Shown: positions 1 through 11,993, numbered from the stretch's first letter. The stretch: DNA of 36,291 bases from Monoraphidium neglectum (GCF_000611645.1 NW_014013530.1:1-36291); one strand, 5' to 3'. Notes: generated by a model not told the origin, from the letters alone. Translations and numbers: made by a program.

Positions 1-1340
1 TGATCAAAGCATCAGGGCACCCCGCCTGTTGCCTGGCCAGCAGCAGTAAGCTAAATTGTTTCGGGTTAAGACGGCTTCAAATCTGCATAACGGTATCACC
101 ACCACATCAGCACTGATCGCAGCGCTGCGTGAAAGTGCAGCACTGGCTCCTGCGTGAGTCTGTAGCTTCGAGAAGCAGGTGAATAGTGAATTCACGCATT
201 ACATGCTACAAAAAGCGGAGGGTCCGGACCTGCACCTCTTTGCTGAGCGGGCGGGCGCGCGCGATGTTCTGGCGCAGCAGACCTCACACACGGATAAACG
301 CACCCCCGTTCGCCACGTGGATCGGAAGAATGTGCAGGAGAGTCACGTGTGAAAAGTGCGCCAAGCCAACATGTGCGGAGCAGCATGAGGGCACAGGGTG
401 CTGGGGCATGCAAATCCAGGCGGGCGGTTACAATGAGCGCTTGCTGGAATCCCACGACACATTGCCATCCTGGCCTGCAAGCAGTTGGCTGCGCGCCTTG
501 CAGCAGCCCGCACCTCATCCGGCATCCGTGCCTATGGTATGACCACACTATGCAGGGGCAGGATGTGGCATGCATGTCGATATGGTGGGTACAGTGAGGG
601 GGATTTGCATGCCAGCCAACCTTGAGTCAGCATCACCGCCGGCGCGCTGCTAGTGTGGACGTCCAGCAATACGATCTGCCCGTTGTCTTTCTGGCACCTT
701 CAAGGCTCACAGAGGTGGTGGGTGTACACAGGGTCCTATCACAAGCACGGCAGCCGGCCGGTCTGCGCGTCAACATCAGCATGCAGCGAGTGGGCACCAC
801 ATACGCTTGCACACTCGCAGGCCTTGGGGGGCGTACCAATTGATGACAGGTGCTCGTGCAAGCCGCGCACGCAGGCTGAGCAGAACGCGGCGTCTGGTGA
901 GGTCAAGGCTGTAAATGGTTGAGTGGCTTCAGTCGTGTATGCTTTGCCTTGGACTTTGCCTTGGCATGCCGTCGGCCCAGGCCTGAACAACCTGCCAATC
1001 GCCAACTGCAGGTGGGCGTGGCAGCACGTGTGCTGTGAGCTAAGCGGCCACGTGCCTCATGTATTTGCAGAAACGTGTGTGTGCATGTGGTGGATGTGCC
1101 TCTGTGTGTGAGCATCTGCCCGAGTGTGTTCCTGTTCAACAAGGGTTGTAATAACCATTCTGAATGGTATCATGGAGGGAGTGACGGCACATTGGCCTCG
1201 CCCTGTTGCAAACATGTGAGCAGATTTGCTGGTTTCTTACTCTCAAGGAGGTTGCCCAAAATGTGGCACAATTCTATTAGCATAATGATCCACCAATCAA
1301 GTGACAATGCATCACCTTGAACGCTACTAGGGGCCTGACG
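1..1340. other. Unassigned region at left edge
   Basis: No gene is recognised here. Short open frames exist on both strands, but none resembles a known family and none joins into a phased multi-exon model. The right part should hold the 3' UTR of the minus-strand dehydrogenase whose stop is at 1343-1341. The nearest minus-strand TGTAA motifs are at 432-428 and 203-199, which would imply an unusually long 3' UTR of about 0.9 kb. A plus-strand TGTAA at 1148-1152 could belong to an unrecognised plus-strand transcript. Confidence 0.4.
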
Positions 1341-2766
1341 TCAGAAAAAACCCCAGATACCTTCAGGCGGGAGCAGGCCAAACTTGATACCAAAGCTAAG
1401 GTCGATCACCCAAAGTGCAGCAACACATGATAATAACCAGGGGAACCATGCCATGTGGCCCGCCCGGTAGTGGCGCGGGGGCTTTCGCGACAGGACCACC
1501 CCAGCCAGACGGTTGCAGAACGAGTCAACCGGCGTGGCTTTGGCATAACTGGTTCCAAGGAACACGCTTTGGGACATAGCGCGTGCGAGCCGAGGGAATG
1601 CGTGGTACAGACTGCTGGGCGGTAAATCATGATTATCGTCGCCAATGTGTGTCTGGATGTACCTGTGGCGCTCACAACGGATTTGGGACAAGTTGGGTAG
1701 GAAGTGGGTACACAGTTTGCGGTCTTTCTTGCACTTGAGGCCTCAACAACCCCCCGACAGCACCTTCTCTTTCATGCACAGCACCAAGCGTGCTTGCAAC
1801 AGATGCGGGAGTGCAAAAAAACCCTCAGCTTTAGACTGCATCCTCAGACCCAGCCAACCACCTACCCGGGTGCAACAAAGCAGACACGGATGCCGAAGGG
1901 GCAGAGCTCTAGTCGCAGGGCATCGCTGTAGGCACGCACAGCGTGCTTTGTAGCGGCGTAGTGGCCCATGGTTGGCAAAATGGAGTAGCCCAGCCCACTC
2001 CCAATGTTGAAGATTTTCCCAGACCTCTGTTCAATCTGCGGATGGTGGAATGAAGTTGCGTCCAAGAGAACCGCTTCATCTCACAGATCTACGGCATAAT
2101 GCCTTGCGCCGTGCGCTGAAACTTGATAGGATTTCTGAGTACAGAATACCTTTGCCCCGACATGGCTGCACCAGTGGTCAAGCAACACACGCACACTACG
2201 TTTGCACACATACAATCGCATTGGGAAGCACACCAAACAGTCGTCAGCGTACCATGTGGGGGAGTACAGCTGCATTGACTGCCACGAGGCCCAGATAGTT
2301 GACGTCAAACAAGCTGCGCACCTCCTCCATGGCAAAGTCCACAAGCGGCTGCAGAAAGTGGGCCGTTGCAGGCAGCAGAGTGGCTTATGTAGCATTTGAA
2401 GCAGCCGTCTGAGGAGAGCCACGGCTGGCAGGGGCGATGTGTAAACACAATATGTTTCAAAGTGCAGGCACAGTGCCGCAGAGGTGGGTGTGATACGTGC
2501 CAGGCTCAGCATATCAATGTGCCTGGTTGCCTTTGTCAAAGGCACATGTCCTTGTCTTTAGCTTCTGTTCTATGCCCTTCCCACTGCATAAGGACCCAGA
2601 AGCATGCCAATCACTGCATTCTGTCAGCCGCATCACCTGCCCTTGTGCTCTTTGTTGAGGATTGGATACCGTATACTCAACTCCCAGACCTAGCAGGCTT
2701 GCATCGCTCGCATGAGCGCGCGCGTTCGCTCGTGCACGCGCTCGTGCTGGCACTGCCAGTGGCACT

Positions 2767-2813
<47 letters not shown>

Positions 2814-2828
2814 ACGCACGCGCACGCG

Positions 2829-2874
<46 letters not shown>

Positions 2875-3510
2875 GTCCCGTGCAACTGATTGAGTGCACG
2901 CACACGCACACACACATGCACGCAGGCACGCGCGCATTCGCAAATACAAATTCATGCACACCGGCGCACCATCACCTTTCGGATTGCTACCCCAGCATTG
3001 TTGACCACAACTGCCAAGGCAAAGAGGAGGAGGACAAGCATGACCTACAGCACTTGCGTGATAGAGGTCGCAAAGTTGAAGTGCTTTGTTGAAGGTGGGG
3101 CGACTTTGCTGTCAGGCCTCACCATCGATGCGCCCGGCCTCGGCCACAATGCGGTCCACCGCGGCGCAGACACTGGCCGGGTCCGTCACGTCCAGAGTCA
3201 GCAGCTGGCAGCCGAGCTCGCGAAGGCCGTCCATGGCCGCCGTCCGCCGCGCAGTTGCAAACACTAGGGCTCCTTGTGCAGCCAGCTGGGCGCCTAGTTG
3301 GGTGGTCAGGTTGGTGAGGGCCGGCTAGCTACGCATTGTGGCGGTGGTTATTGCTGGCGTCTCTTGAGGCCCGTATCATCGTCCTGAAAGCAGCCCTCAT
3401 CGCCACCACCTAATGAATCAAAGACTCTTACACAGATGCCAGCCGATGCCACCTTGCGTGCAGCCTGTCACCATCACCACAGGCCGGTCTGCTGTCGCCG
3501 GCATCGTCAT
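1341..3510 (-). CDS. AYR1-like short-chain dehydrogenase/reductase (1-acyldihydroxyacetone-phosphate reductase type)
   Basis: Probable NADPH-dependent SDR of the yeast AYR1 / plant AYR-like group, which reduces 1-acyl-dihydroxyacetone phosphate in ether-lipid and phosphatidate synthesis. Six exons join in phase: 3510-3432, 3293-3123, 3010-2976, 2348-2253, 2035-1866, 1662-1341, giving about 290 aa (AYR1 is about 297). Visible motifs: the cofactor site TGCTQGGIG (residues 15-23), NNAG (87-90), catalytic Ser140 in NIGSG, and YAATK with Tyr153/Lys157. A hydrophobic C-terminal segment (about 247-275, [12 protein letters not shown]) suggests a membrane anchor, as expected for an ER or lipid-droplet enzyme. 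The ATG at 3510 was chosen because the Rossmann strand follows directly; a second in-frame ATG lies at 3504. Intron 3 carries a long CA repeat. The SDR family is certain; the exact substrate is inferred. Confidence 0.88.
2769..2875. repeat. (CA)n / (CGCA)n microsatellite
   Basis: About 105 bp of nearly uninterrupted CA on the plus strand with CGCA interruptions in the middle. It lies in intron 3 of the minus-strand SDR gene, so the pre-mRNA would carry UG repeats. Confidence 0.95.
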
Positions 3511-4616
3511 GTTTGCGCCGCAGCACAAACACACTGCTGCAGCAGCAATAAGGTGAGCGGCCAAGCTTGTATACGAGCTCTGATAGGCACTTTTGCGTTT
3601 TCCGTCCGTGAAATCTCGTGTGTTTCTACCCACGGAAAGCGGGGGCCGTTTGCAGTCAGACCTCCCGAGCGACTTGCGTTGTCTGTGTGGGTGCGACGAA
3701 CAATAGCAAGTAAAAGTTGATTGCCTCAATCAAGGTATCATACGAGGTCGAGCAAGGCCCACACGATGTGTTTACAATTTGATGTGCACCCGGAGAACTT
3801 GTGCTGACAGGGATTTGCAACGAGATGCAATGCGGGGGCAGCGGAGGGGGGGAAAAGCTCGAATGAAGTTGGCGCCCCTGACATGATTGTGAGCCGCAAG
3901 AGTAGGAGAGATGAAGCCTTGCGAGCTGCCCAAATTAATCGTGACACCCCTGTGCGCCCCCCCCCCCCCTCTCCCACAGCATGCCTGCTGCGCCCTCATC
4001 AACACACCAGTCACCAGCCTGCCCAGCTGATGCAGTTCTGTGTCACTCTGTTTTCAACACCGAAGGATGCTTTTGATGGCACAAAGTATCGGTCCAAGGA
4101 TGGTTTTTTGCAGACTACAACATTGACTTCCAGACGCCCATTCCTCGTTACAATTGTCTCCAGGACTTGCGGGCCAACCCTTGGCCGTGGCCTGCGCGAT
4201 CAACGTCCAAGCCAACTTATGTCCACGTGAGGCAGTTGGTTCAAGGGTTGCCCTGCTTAAGGGCACAATAAACACGTGCAAGAATCTCGTTCAAGGTACA
4301 CAAATGCGTCGTGCAGGCTTGCCAGCAGACAGGTATGAAAGGAAAGCATCCCAGGGGGCAAACGTGCAGAAAGGTATTGTTGGTATTTGCACATACAAAC
4401 CGGAAACCTCCACTTCCCAAAACTGCTACATAGCTTAGGTCATTGCCTGTGTACAGTCAAACAGACTCGTAACCGCCCTGCAGTATAGTACACAGCTGCT
4501 TACCACACTCTGGTCGCCGCAGCTCTCCCAAAGCAAAAAAAGGGACACATGCAGCGAGGAAAGGGGTGCGCGCGACCTTCCTCCACATTGCCTACGCCCC
4601 TGGTACAACACGACCC
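3511..4616. other. Intergenic region between SDR start and PI4K stop
   Basis: Holds the presumed promoter and 5' UTR of the SDR gene and the 3' UTR of the PI 4-kinase gene, both minus strand. Minus-strand TGTAA motifs at 4152-4148 and 3776-3772 are candidate polyadenylation signals for the kinase. A run of 14 C at 3957-3970 lies in the middle. No coding exon was recognised. Confidence 0.5.
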
Positions 4617-7600
4617 TCAGAAGCGCGGGCAGGACATGGCCACTGCGGCGGGCGGCGCCCCAGCCTGCTTCCACGTGCCGCTGCACAGGTGCTCTTCAAC
4701 AATGGCACCTAGGTGGCCCAGGAACCCCGCCCACTGCTCCTCACTCAGGCCAGACAGCACCTCGCTGGTACTGCGCGGCGGCGCCGCCACCACGGGCGGG
4801 GGGTACGTCACGCGCGCACCAAGCGCCCTGCGCGGTGACTGCGCGCGCATGGGTGCCTTGGGCGGGGGGCGCCGCATGAAGCCGTTGCCGGCATACACGG
4901 ACCGTGCCACAGCCATGCTGCTCTCACCCACGTCCCTGCGCCGGTCAGCCATGCCGCTGATGCTTATGGCCGCAGAACCGGTGGCTCCCGAGCCGACAGA
5001 GTCGATGGACACTTGGCTGTAGGGAGACTGGGGGGCCGCTGCATCAGAGCGCGGCGGGTCGCTGCCAGCCACACTGCCCTCCCCTTCCGGCTCCAGGTCA
5101 AACATGAACAAGCCCAGGGCCTCCTCTCGGCGCGGGGCTGCGCTTTGCTGATAGTCACCATCTTGCTGCTGGTGCGGCTGCAAACCGCCGCACCCGCTGC
5201 CCGCCGCCGAGGGCGCCCGCACGCCGGACGGGCCGCCCTCCTTCCCCCCAGCACCGCAGCGCTCCTCCTCAGAAAGCTCCTCCTCCTCGTCGCCCTCGGG
5301 CAGGGCCAGCCCTGCCATGCTGCTGTCCAGGGACGCGCTGGCTGCCCCCAGCAGCACGGCTGTCTCCACTGCCTGGCGCGCCATGACGCAGGCGCGCTCG
5401 AGCTCGCTGGGGTTGCTGTCGTCGCCGTCCAGCGCGTCCAGAGGCCGCGACATGAGATGGCCCATTGACGCGAGGCTCAGGCCGGCCGCGGCACACCGCT
5501 GCAAAAACAGGGTGCCCACCTGCAGAGGAAGAAGGTTGGCAAAGGCCAGAGCTTGAGGGAGACGCACCCGATTGGGCCCCGGGGACCCGATAATCACGAG
5601 ACTCCACGTGTGGCTCGGCATGCCAGCACTGCTTGCACGCGCAAGCCTACCCATGATCAAGCAGGTGCCAAACGCGTGACCACATCCTCCCATGCTTTGA
5701 GCAGCAAAATCTGACCTGCAGCACCCTCAGGCACTGTGGCCTGAGCATGGGCAGCTCTGAGCACAGGAGCTCTACGTCTGCCGCGGCATCCAGTGCCATG
5801 ATGTAGTCCAGCTCGGCCTGCTCAAAAGGCAGCATAGCCTGGGGCCAGTGCAGCCACTCAAAGTAGGGCGGCTCCAGAGCCTCCGGCAGGCAGAAGCCAT
5901 GGTCGATTGGCACGAGATCGTACGGCGCGACGCCGCCACCGCCGCCTGGCAAGCCGCCGCCAAACAGGCGACCACGCGCCTCCGACTCGGCGCCATCGCT
6001 GGGGTTGCAGCAGAGTATGTTTCCTGCGTGCCGGTCTGTGTTGAAGAGCCGGATCTGTGCAGGGGGAGCGAGCAGGAAACGTTGAGAGGGCGGACATAGC
6101 GCGTCAGCAACGGAGGCTGCAGCTGGGCGTCGGAGCTAGACTCAACCAAACAGACCGCCTGCCCGCCACAACAATAGCTGCGGTGTAGGGCAACCCATGC
6201 CCCGCCTTGTGCGATGGAGGCTCACGTCCAGGATGCCGATGCGGTGCACGTCCCTCCGGGCAAGGCGGCCGCTGCCCAGCTCGCTGGTGTCGGACACATG
6301 GCTCACAAACTCCTGCAGGGACCCCAGCTTGGGAGGCAGGCCGCAAGCAGGTAACGGCACCTCCCCCAGTGCGCCACCATCGTCGCACAAGCCGCCAGTG
6401 CTGCAGGCCGGCAGCTGATCCGTGAGGAGATGCTGCTGCTGTGCATAGTTGAAGTTGGGATGAGACGCACGCACCAGGGTGGTGTGCGGCACGCGTGCAA
6501 AATGGCCGTGGTCCAGCAGATAAGCCGCCACCTCACGCAGAGCCGCCTTGAGTGGCCGGGAGTGGGTGAAGGATGGATTGATGTCAGGTGGGTGGCGAGT
6601 GGGAGCATCACGAAACAGATGGCAACTATTAGTAAAGATGCTAAGCTCTTCTGCGATAGCTATGGCACTTCGATCGCCGAATTTGTGGATAGCATCATCA
6701 CTGAGAGTGGAGGCTCGCCTGCCGATCAAACAGCACCAGAGCCCACGCCAGCCCCTGGCACCTCCAGGCCTGTGACCATTGCACAGCCAAGGGGCCCCTG
6801 TCACATAATGAACGTACCTCTCCAACGCGCACAGTGGGCTTCCAGCCCGCGTCCCCCAGGCAGCGGCCTATGTAGCCCTTGGGGTTGTTGGGGGCTAGGG
6901 GCTCCTCGTCGCAGGGCTTGAAGATGGCAACCTTGCGGCCCGCCTCGTTCAGGCAGGCGTATGACCCGCCCATGCCCTCCGCCATTCGCTGAGGCTCTTG
7001 GCATGCCTATAAAAGCATGTGATGTGTACAAGAGCAGCTGCACGTCATTGAGGGGGTTGAGCAGAAGCCGGGAGAGCGTTCCATGAAAAAGCAACTACCA
7101 CATGCAAGCCATCACAACCAGGACACGCCGCCTCAACCTTCACACCAGGGCCCCACCTTGAGACCCCGAACAACTGATTTGAGAAGGCGCCTCACGCCGG
7201 GTGTCGCGTGCGCCGTGCAACACAGGTCCACCCTGGCCGCGCGTGGCCCAGCCTCCGCCGGCAGCACCGCCCCCAGCACCCCAGACCCGACAGTGGCCCT
7301 GGCGCGGGGTGATGTGGGGTCATGAGGTACCGCTCAGAGCACATGCAGTTCATTGAAGAAGATTACATGCAAGACCCCTGATTCTCTTGCCCCTGGTTTT
7401 GAGACACCACCCTCAACAGGGCCATGCACATGTTGCCAGGTCCTTGAGCGCACCCCAACAAGGCCTCAGACACTCCGCTCACTTGCTAGCCTCCAGCATG
7501 CCGCGCCACCCGAGGGTGTTGTCTGAAGATGGGACCCTTACCGCAAGCGCACCCCCTGCGGTGAGCGTGCTGGCTGTGCTGAGGCTGCTGCAGCTGCGCA

Positions 7601-7949
7601 CCGAGTCGGCCTCCCTGTCCAGCAAGACACGCCCGCTACCCGCTTCATCCTGCCGCCGCTGCTGGTGATGGTGATGCTGCTGCTCTTCCTGCTGGCGCTG
7701 CTGCTGCTGTTTGAGCCTACTGTGCTCTGCTTGCCAATGCTGCTGCGATGGCTTGCCCCCAGAAGGGAGCGAGAACCCCCGCGTGGTGGTGAAGCCATAC
7801 GTAGTCACAAACGGCGCTCCACTGTCGTTGCCGCCGCCAGCCCCAGGGCCACCCTGCAAGCCGAGGTTAGAGAAGTTGATATGGGAAACGTCAACATATT
7901 CATATTGCTGAACCCCAGTCCATGGCAAAGGCTTGTGCGGCTGCCGCAT
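4617..7949 (-). CDS. Type II phosphatidylinositol 4-kinase, plant gamma class
   Basis: PI3/4-kinase-fold protein of the plant PI4K-gamma (UBDK-gamma) group. Type II enzymes make PI4P; several plant gamma members instead show protein-kinase activity. Exons 7949-7483, 7298-7157, 6994-6818, 6546-6226, 6054-5716 and 5519-4617 join in phase to about 782 aa. Key features: the nucleotide-binding lysine in AIFKPCDEEP (Lys229) followed by APNNPKGY; VREVAAYLLDHGHF-like helices in exon 4; catalytic-loop DRHAGN (Asp376); and metal-binding VPIDHG (Asp420), followed by PYFEWLHWPQA, a hallmark of the family. Residues 1-155 are low complexity (Gln- and His-rich runs at 7660-7710), and no ubiquitin-like domain is visible, unlike several plant paralogues. 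The last exon adds about 200 residues rich in acidic, Ser and Pro residues after the kinase fold. The start ATG at 7949 is tentative; an upstream exon is possible. Confidence 0.9.
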
Positions 7950-8761
7950 GCAACGCGTGCGCCAGCGCCCAGGTTGTGCATGTTGAAGCGCGTGCACCAC
8001 CAGCGGGGCTTGCACAGCATGCGCTTGCCTGCATGGACAGAGGTGTCCCTGAGGTTATCGAGCACATGTGCGGTGTATCTGCGCGCGAATGGGTGTGTAT
8101 GAGAAGAAATGCGTGATCTGCTGTCTTCGCTCATGGTCCTCCGTCCCGATGGCACCGTATGTAGCTACACAACACGCAGATTCAAACAACCTACTCTGCA
8201 CGAAAGAAGCCGAGCACCACGGCTGGCCCTTTGTAGCCCTTTCCCTGTCGCCGAGCGACTACACTGGCACGGCCCTTCACAGCATATAATAGACTATGTG
8301 AGTTATTTCAGCTTGGCGACACCGCCCTTCCTCAGGTCTGTGGACCTCGTGCCGACCGCCCGTCCTCAAGAGGCTCCCGTGCAAAAACCAGATAAGTCAC
8401 GACAAGCACGCACAAAAGAAGGTCGTATACAATGGTCATGCGGGCTGCACGTGGGCTTCTGCGACAGGCTCACACCGTGGCAGTGTGGCTTCAAAGCAGC
8501 AGTTGCTGCTTCGCCCCCATGCGCTGGCACAAGGGCACACGACGCCACATCTTAGGACGAGCCTAGCACTATCTTTATGCACGTGATTCATTGATTCATT
8601 CACGATTGACCCATTGCTCGTAATGGTGCAACCCGCTGCCTGGTCTTGCTGCTCATGCTATGCCAGCATGGCCACCCACGCTCTGACCTGGCAACTGAGG
8701 CCCGTGTCATGCAGAAGCGTTACACAGTGTACTAGCCAGTCTGCTGCAGGTCTCCCACGCG
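7950..8761. other. Intergenic region upstream of PI4K
   Basis: Between the proposed PI4K start and the NUP50 stop, both minus strand. It presumably contains the kinase promoter or an unrecognised 5' exon, and the NUP50 3' UTR. No domain-bearing exon was seen. Confidence 0.45.
8720..8724 (-). terminator. TGTAA polyadenylation motif, NUP50
   Basis: TGTAA on the minus strand about 40 nt after the NUP50 stop codon. It matches the known green-algal poly(A) signal, but the distance is short for a 3' UTR, so the assignment is tentative. Confidence 0.35.
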
Positions 8762-11177
8762 TCACACCGCATCTTCTCCGGCCCCACCGCCGCCGCCGCC
8801 GCCCTGCGCCTTGGCCCGCGCCTTCCAGCTCTCCACCACCGCGAGCAGCGAGTCAACCGCCTCTGTCGTCTTCAGCCGCAGCGCGTACGTCACCAGCGCA
8901 CCCGCACTGCCCTCGCTGCTGCCACCCAGCTTGCCCTTGTCTTCATCAGCGGCAGCGCCCGCAGCCGCTACGCCCCGCCCGTCCGCAGCTGCCGCTGCGG
9001 CTGAGGTGTCGCCAGGTGCGGGCGCGGCATTGACAACAGCAAAGGTGACACCTTTCTGCGGCTGCGCCATGCGGCTGGTGGGCATGGTGGGGTAGAGCCG
9101 AGCATTGAGGATGAGGCGCTTGCTGGCACGCTCACGCATCACGGCGCGGCCTGCGCCACTCTCCGGGTCGCGGTTGATTCGGAACTCGCCGCGGCCACGC
9201 TCGTGCCAGGACCGAGCCTCCGCGTCAAATTCGAAAAGAGCACCGTCGGCTGGGGCGGGCCGGGAGGGGGTCGAGCATGTGCATGGATGCGTGTGAGGGA
9301 CGGCTGTGAAGGGCATACATGCACACTGCTCTAGGAGAAACGTTGTTGTGAAATCATGCCGGTGTGCCTGTAGACCAGCCTCAAACTCTTGACGCAGCCT
9401 CAACGTCCCCCAACCCGCCAGCATCGCCCCACCAGCCGTCCTCAACTTCATGCCCAACCCCCCAACCCTACCTGTGTAGAGCATGACCTCGCTCTCCTCC
9501 CCAGTGACCTTGGGCACCTCCTCCAGCGTGACAACAGGCGCCACCTCGGGCCCGCCAAACACTTCCTCACCCTCGCCACCCTCCTTCGCATCCCCACCGT
9601 CCTCGCTCCGCTCCCCCTGGCCAGTGCCTGTGCCTTTGTCAGCGGCGCCGCTGCCAAAGCCGCCGCTCGCCCCCCCAAACGCTGGCTTAGAGCCGCCCGC
9701 AACACTGCCAGTGCCTGCAAAACCAAAAAGGCTGCCGCCTCCAGCTGCAGATCAGGAGCAATGGCAGGGGGTTTGCAGGGGTTGGCGGTCAAAAAGGCCG
9801 CGGGGGCATTGAGCTCCTACAGAGCAACACTGCTGTCTGTAAGCATGGAAGTGTGTCAACAGATGTAATTGACCACTGCAACACGTCATGAGTGCTCTGC
9901 CATCCGCAGAAAGGGCGGCAGCGCACCTGCCACGGCGCTGCCACCAAAGCCACCAAACCCGCTGCCTGTGGAGCCCGCAAAGCCGCCAAAACCTCCGCCG
10001 GCAAAGGAGCCAAAGCCGCTCCCACTGCCAAACACAGAGGGTGTGCCGCTGGGCGAGGTACCTGCCTGCAAACATGGAGTTGGCAAGAAGGGGCAGCGCG
10101 CAAGTGTGCAGAGATGCATACCTGCTTTCTTGAAGCAGTACGCACGGTTTCTTCAGTTGTGTCTTCATGCCATTGTTCAAGGTGCAGCCCGCAGCTCCAG
10201 GCGTTTTATGTCCGCATGAGAAGGCAGAGGGGTTCACAGCTGGCAGTACTGCGTTCCCATGGCGCCGCGAAGCGCCTGGCAGTCTCATTAGTCATCAAAT
10301 TCCTTCCAAAATCCCAGCGCGCCCCATATCCCCGCCACCATACCGGCTTGCTTGCCTCCACAGCCTTGTCGGGCCCTGCAGCGGCCGTTGGTGCCGCATC
10401 CGTTGCGACGTTGGACACAGACTCGATCTCAGCGGGGGGCGCCTCCGCAACCTTGTCGAGGGCCTTGTCACTGCCGCCATTGTCCTGGAAGTAGGCGTTG
10501 CGGCGCGTGTGGTGTGTCTTTGGTCGGCAAAAGCTGCCGTTGCGTTAAGCTCTGCGAGGTTGGCCAAAGGTGCGTCTCCAGCACTCACCTGGACCCTGCC
10601 CATCAGCGCGCGAGAACCCCACCTTCATGACCGTCCCCGTCAATGATACACCCGCGAAAGGATTGGCGGCTGGAAGAGGGGCCACCGACGCCAGCGTTCG
10701 CCCAGCAAAAGGGTTGGCAGCCGCCACATCGCCGCCCACGGGCGCTGCTCCGGCTGCGGCTGATGCTTCAGGAGGCGCCTCAGGTTGGGGGCTGGGCGCC
10801 GCCCCCACCGGCCCGCGACGTGCCCGAATTATTTTGCGCTTCGACAGGGTCGCCTCGTCCGCCTTGCTGGACGTGCCCCAGTCTCCAGGTTCATGCCCCT
10901 GGGCAGAAAAGGGAACGAGGAAGCAGTGCGGCGACGCGCACTGATCTGCAGCGCAACCCAGCAGCGCCGTAACCTCGGGTACTGGCTGTGCAGGTTGAAC
11001 ATATCCAGCCTACGGTGCATTATGCAGCAATCGCGGTAGCTTCCAGCTCTGCACGCGTCCCCCGATGGGGCGAACACTCACTGGCCCTTCGTCGTCGTCT
11101 GCGTCGTCCTTCGTAAGCTGCTCGCCGGGCCGCCGCTTGCTGCTAGGCTGCAGGTGGTCTGTGGGGCGATCGGACAT
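8762..11177 (-). CDS. NUP50: Nuclear pore complex protein NUP50 (FG repeats plus Ran-binding domain)
   Basis: Mobile nuclear-basket nucleoporin that binds importin-alpha and Ran and helps cargo release. Exons 11177-11082, 10898-10623, 10484-10344, 10065-9927, 9744-9472 and 9249-8762 join in phase to about 470 aa. The N-terminus has the basic KRRPGEQLTKDDADDDEGP motif (about residues 12-32), followed by a segment containing DWGTSSKADEATLSKRKIIRARRG, the typical NUP50 start. Two NPFAG motifs close exon 2. Exons 4-5 encode Gly-rich FG repeats (GFGSFAGG, GFGGFAG, SLFGFAG). Residues about 290-470 form the RanBP1-type domain, with SWHERGRGEFRI and a basic MRERASKRLILNARL strand. A competing exon-2 donor at 10589 fits GTGAGT better but breaks the downstream frame; the donor at 10623 keeps phase 0. 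The ATG at 11177 is preceded by an in-frame ATG candidate region but fits the family best. Confidence 0.9.
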
Positions 11178-11278
11178 TCCGCTGTGCTTGTGCACCTACT
11201 GATCTGGATCAGATCTCGTGGTGTTCTCAATTTCTTGTGATTTTTGCGCGGTGTTATTGTGCATATGCATTGGGCAGG

Positions 11279-11551
11279 ATGCAATTCGGTACGGTACCAA
11301 CAACGCAAACCCCTTCGCTTCACGCCTTGGCATGTCGGCGGAGTGGCGCGAGTAATCGTGATGCGCCAACCGCACAGACTCGGTTGAAATTAAAGCAACA
11401 GCGGCCCCGCCGCGCCTCGCTGCAATCCATTTTGAATGTGGATTTTGTTGTGCCCGCGTCGGTGTTTGGCGGCTGCGGCACGCCGTGCCTAAGATTTGAG
11501 GTGCGCGATTCAGTGGTACGCCTGCCTGATGGAGAGGCCATCCCCGAATAG
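11279..11551 (+). CDS. Small ORF of unknown function, divergent from NUP50
   Basis: ATG at 11279 to a TAG stop at 11549-11551, 90 codons, starting about 100 bp upstream of the NUP50 start on the opposite strand. The second half (about residues 50-90) has protein-like character, with segments such as LNVDFVVPASVFGGCG and LRFEVRDSVVRLPDGE. The first half is basic and unremarkable. No family was recognised. It could be a short gene, an exon of a larger plus-strand gene, or chance. Confidence 0.2.
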   Translation: MQFGTVPTTQTPSLHALACRRSGASNRDAPTAQTRLKLKQQRPRRASLQSILNVDFVVPASVFGGCGTPCLRFEVRDSVVRLPDGEAIPE

Positions 11552-11920
11552 GGGCGCAACCGGGAGAGTTTGAAGTTCATTTGAGCCTTTCGTGTCTACA
11601 AACTTCTAATCTTGTCCTGGAAATCTCCGCCCGTTTGCATAGCTTCTGCCCCCGCTCATCACCCCGCCCCCACTTACCCGTCTTCCCGGCACGATCATTT
11701 CTGCTTTGTTGCAAGTGTCCTGGAGTGTAAGCCCGTTTCCGCTCCCCAATACAGTACGCTTCGTACCGCCTTTGCAATTCTCCAGCTCAAGCCCCAATCC
11801 GAGGTGCAATAATCTCAGCTTACACCAGCCTGGCGGGTCTGTCACCGGGCTTTTGGTGTTGCATGTTCAAAATGGGCCCTGCACTGGGACGCCTGGTTCC
11901 AAATGTTGAGTATCCTGGTG

Positions 11921-11993
11921 GACCCACCCACCATAACAATCCTGAAAAAGAGGGGCAGAGGACCCACCCACCATAACAATCCTGAAAAAGAGG
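11921..11993. repeat. Tandem direct duplication, 40-bp period
   Basis: A 33-bp stretch beginning gacccacccaccataacaat and ending cctgaaaaagagg occurs at 11921-11953 and again, identical, at 11961-11993. The exact 40-bp spacing points to a recent tandem duplication. Confidence 0.97.

Noticed and set aside
2712..3092. Open frames encoding poly-(His-Thr) or poly-(Cys-Val) over the CA repeats, here and at 16712-17011, 22272-22478, 31453-31974 and 35351-35575
   Set aside because: These are translations of CA/GT microsatellites, which lie in introns of the phased gene models.
8614..9095. Long Pro/Ser/Ala/Arg-rich frames on the plus strand opposite NUP50 exons, and similar ones opposite PI4K and the TmcB-like gene
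   Set aside because: They are antisense shadows of GC-rich exons on the minus strand, which carry recognisable domains and splice signals; no family resemblance was seen in the antisense frames.
10295..10603. Alternative reading of NUP50 exon 3 in the frame giving Arg-rich sequence (RPSTRLRRRPPLR)
   Set aside because: The other frame gives acidic/Ala-rich sequence that joins in phase to both NPFAG upstream and the FG exon downstream.
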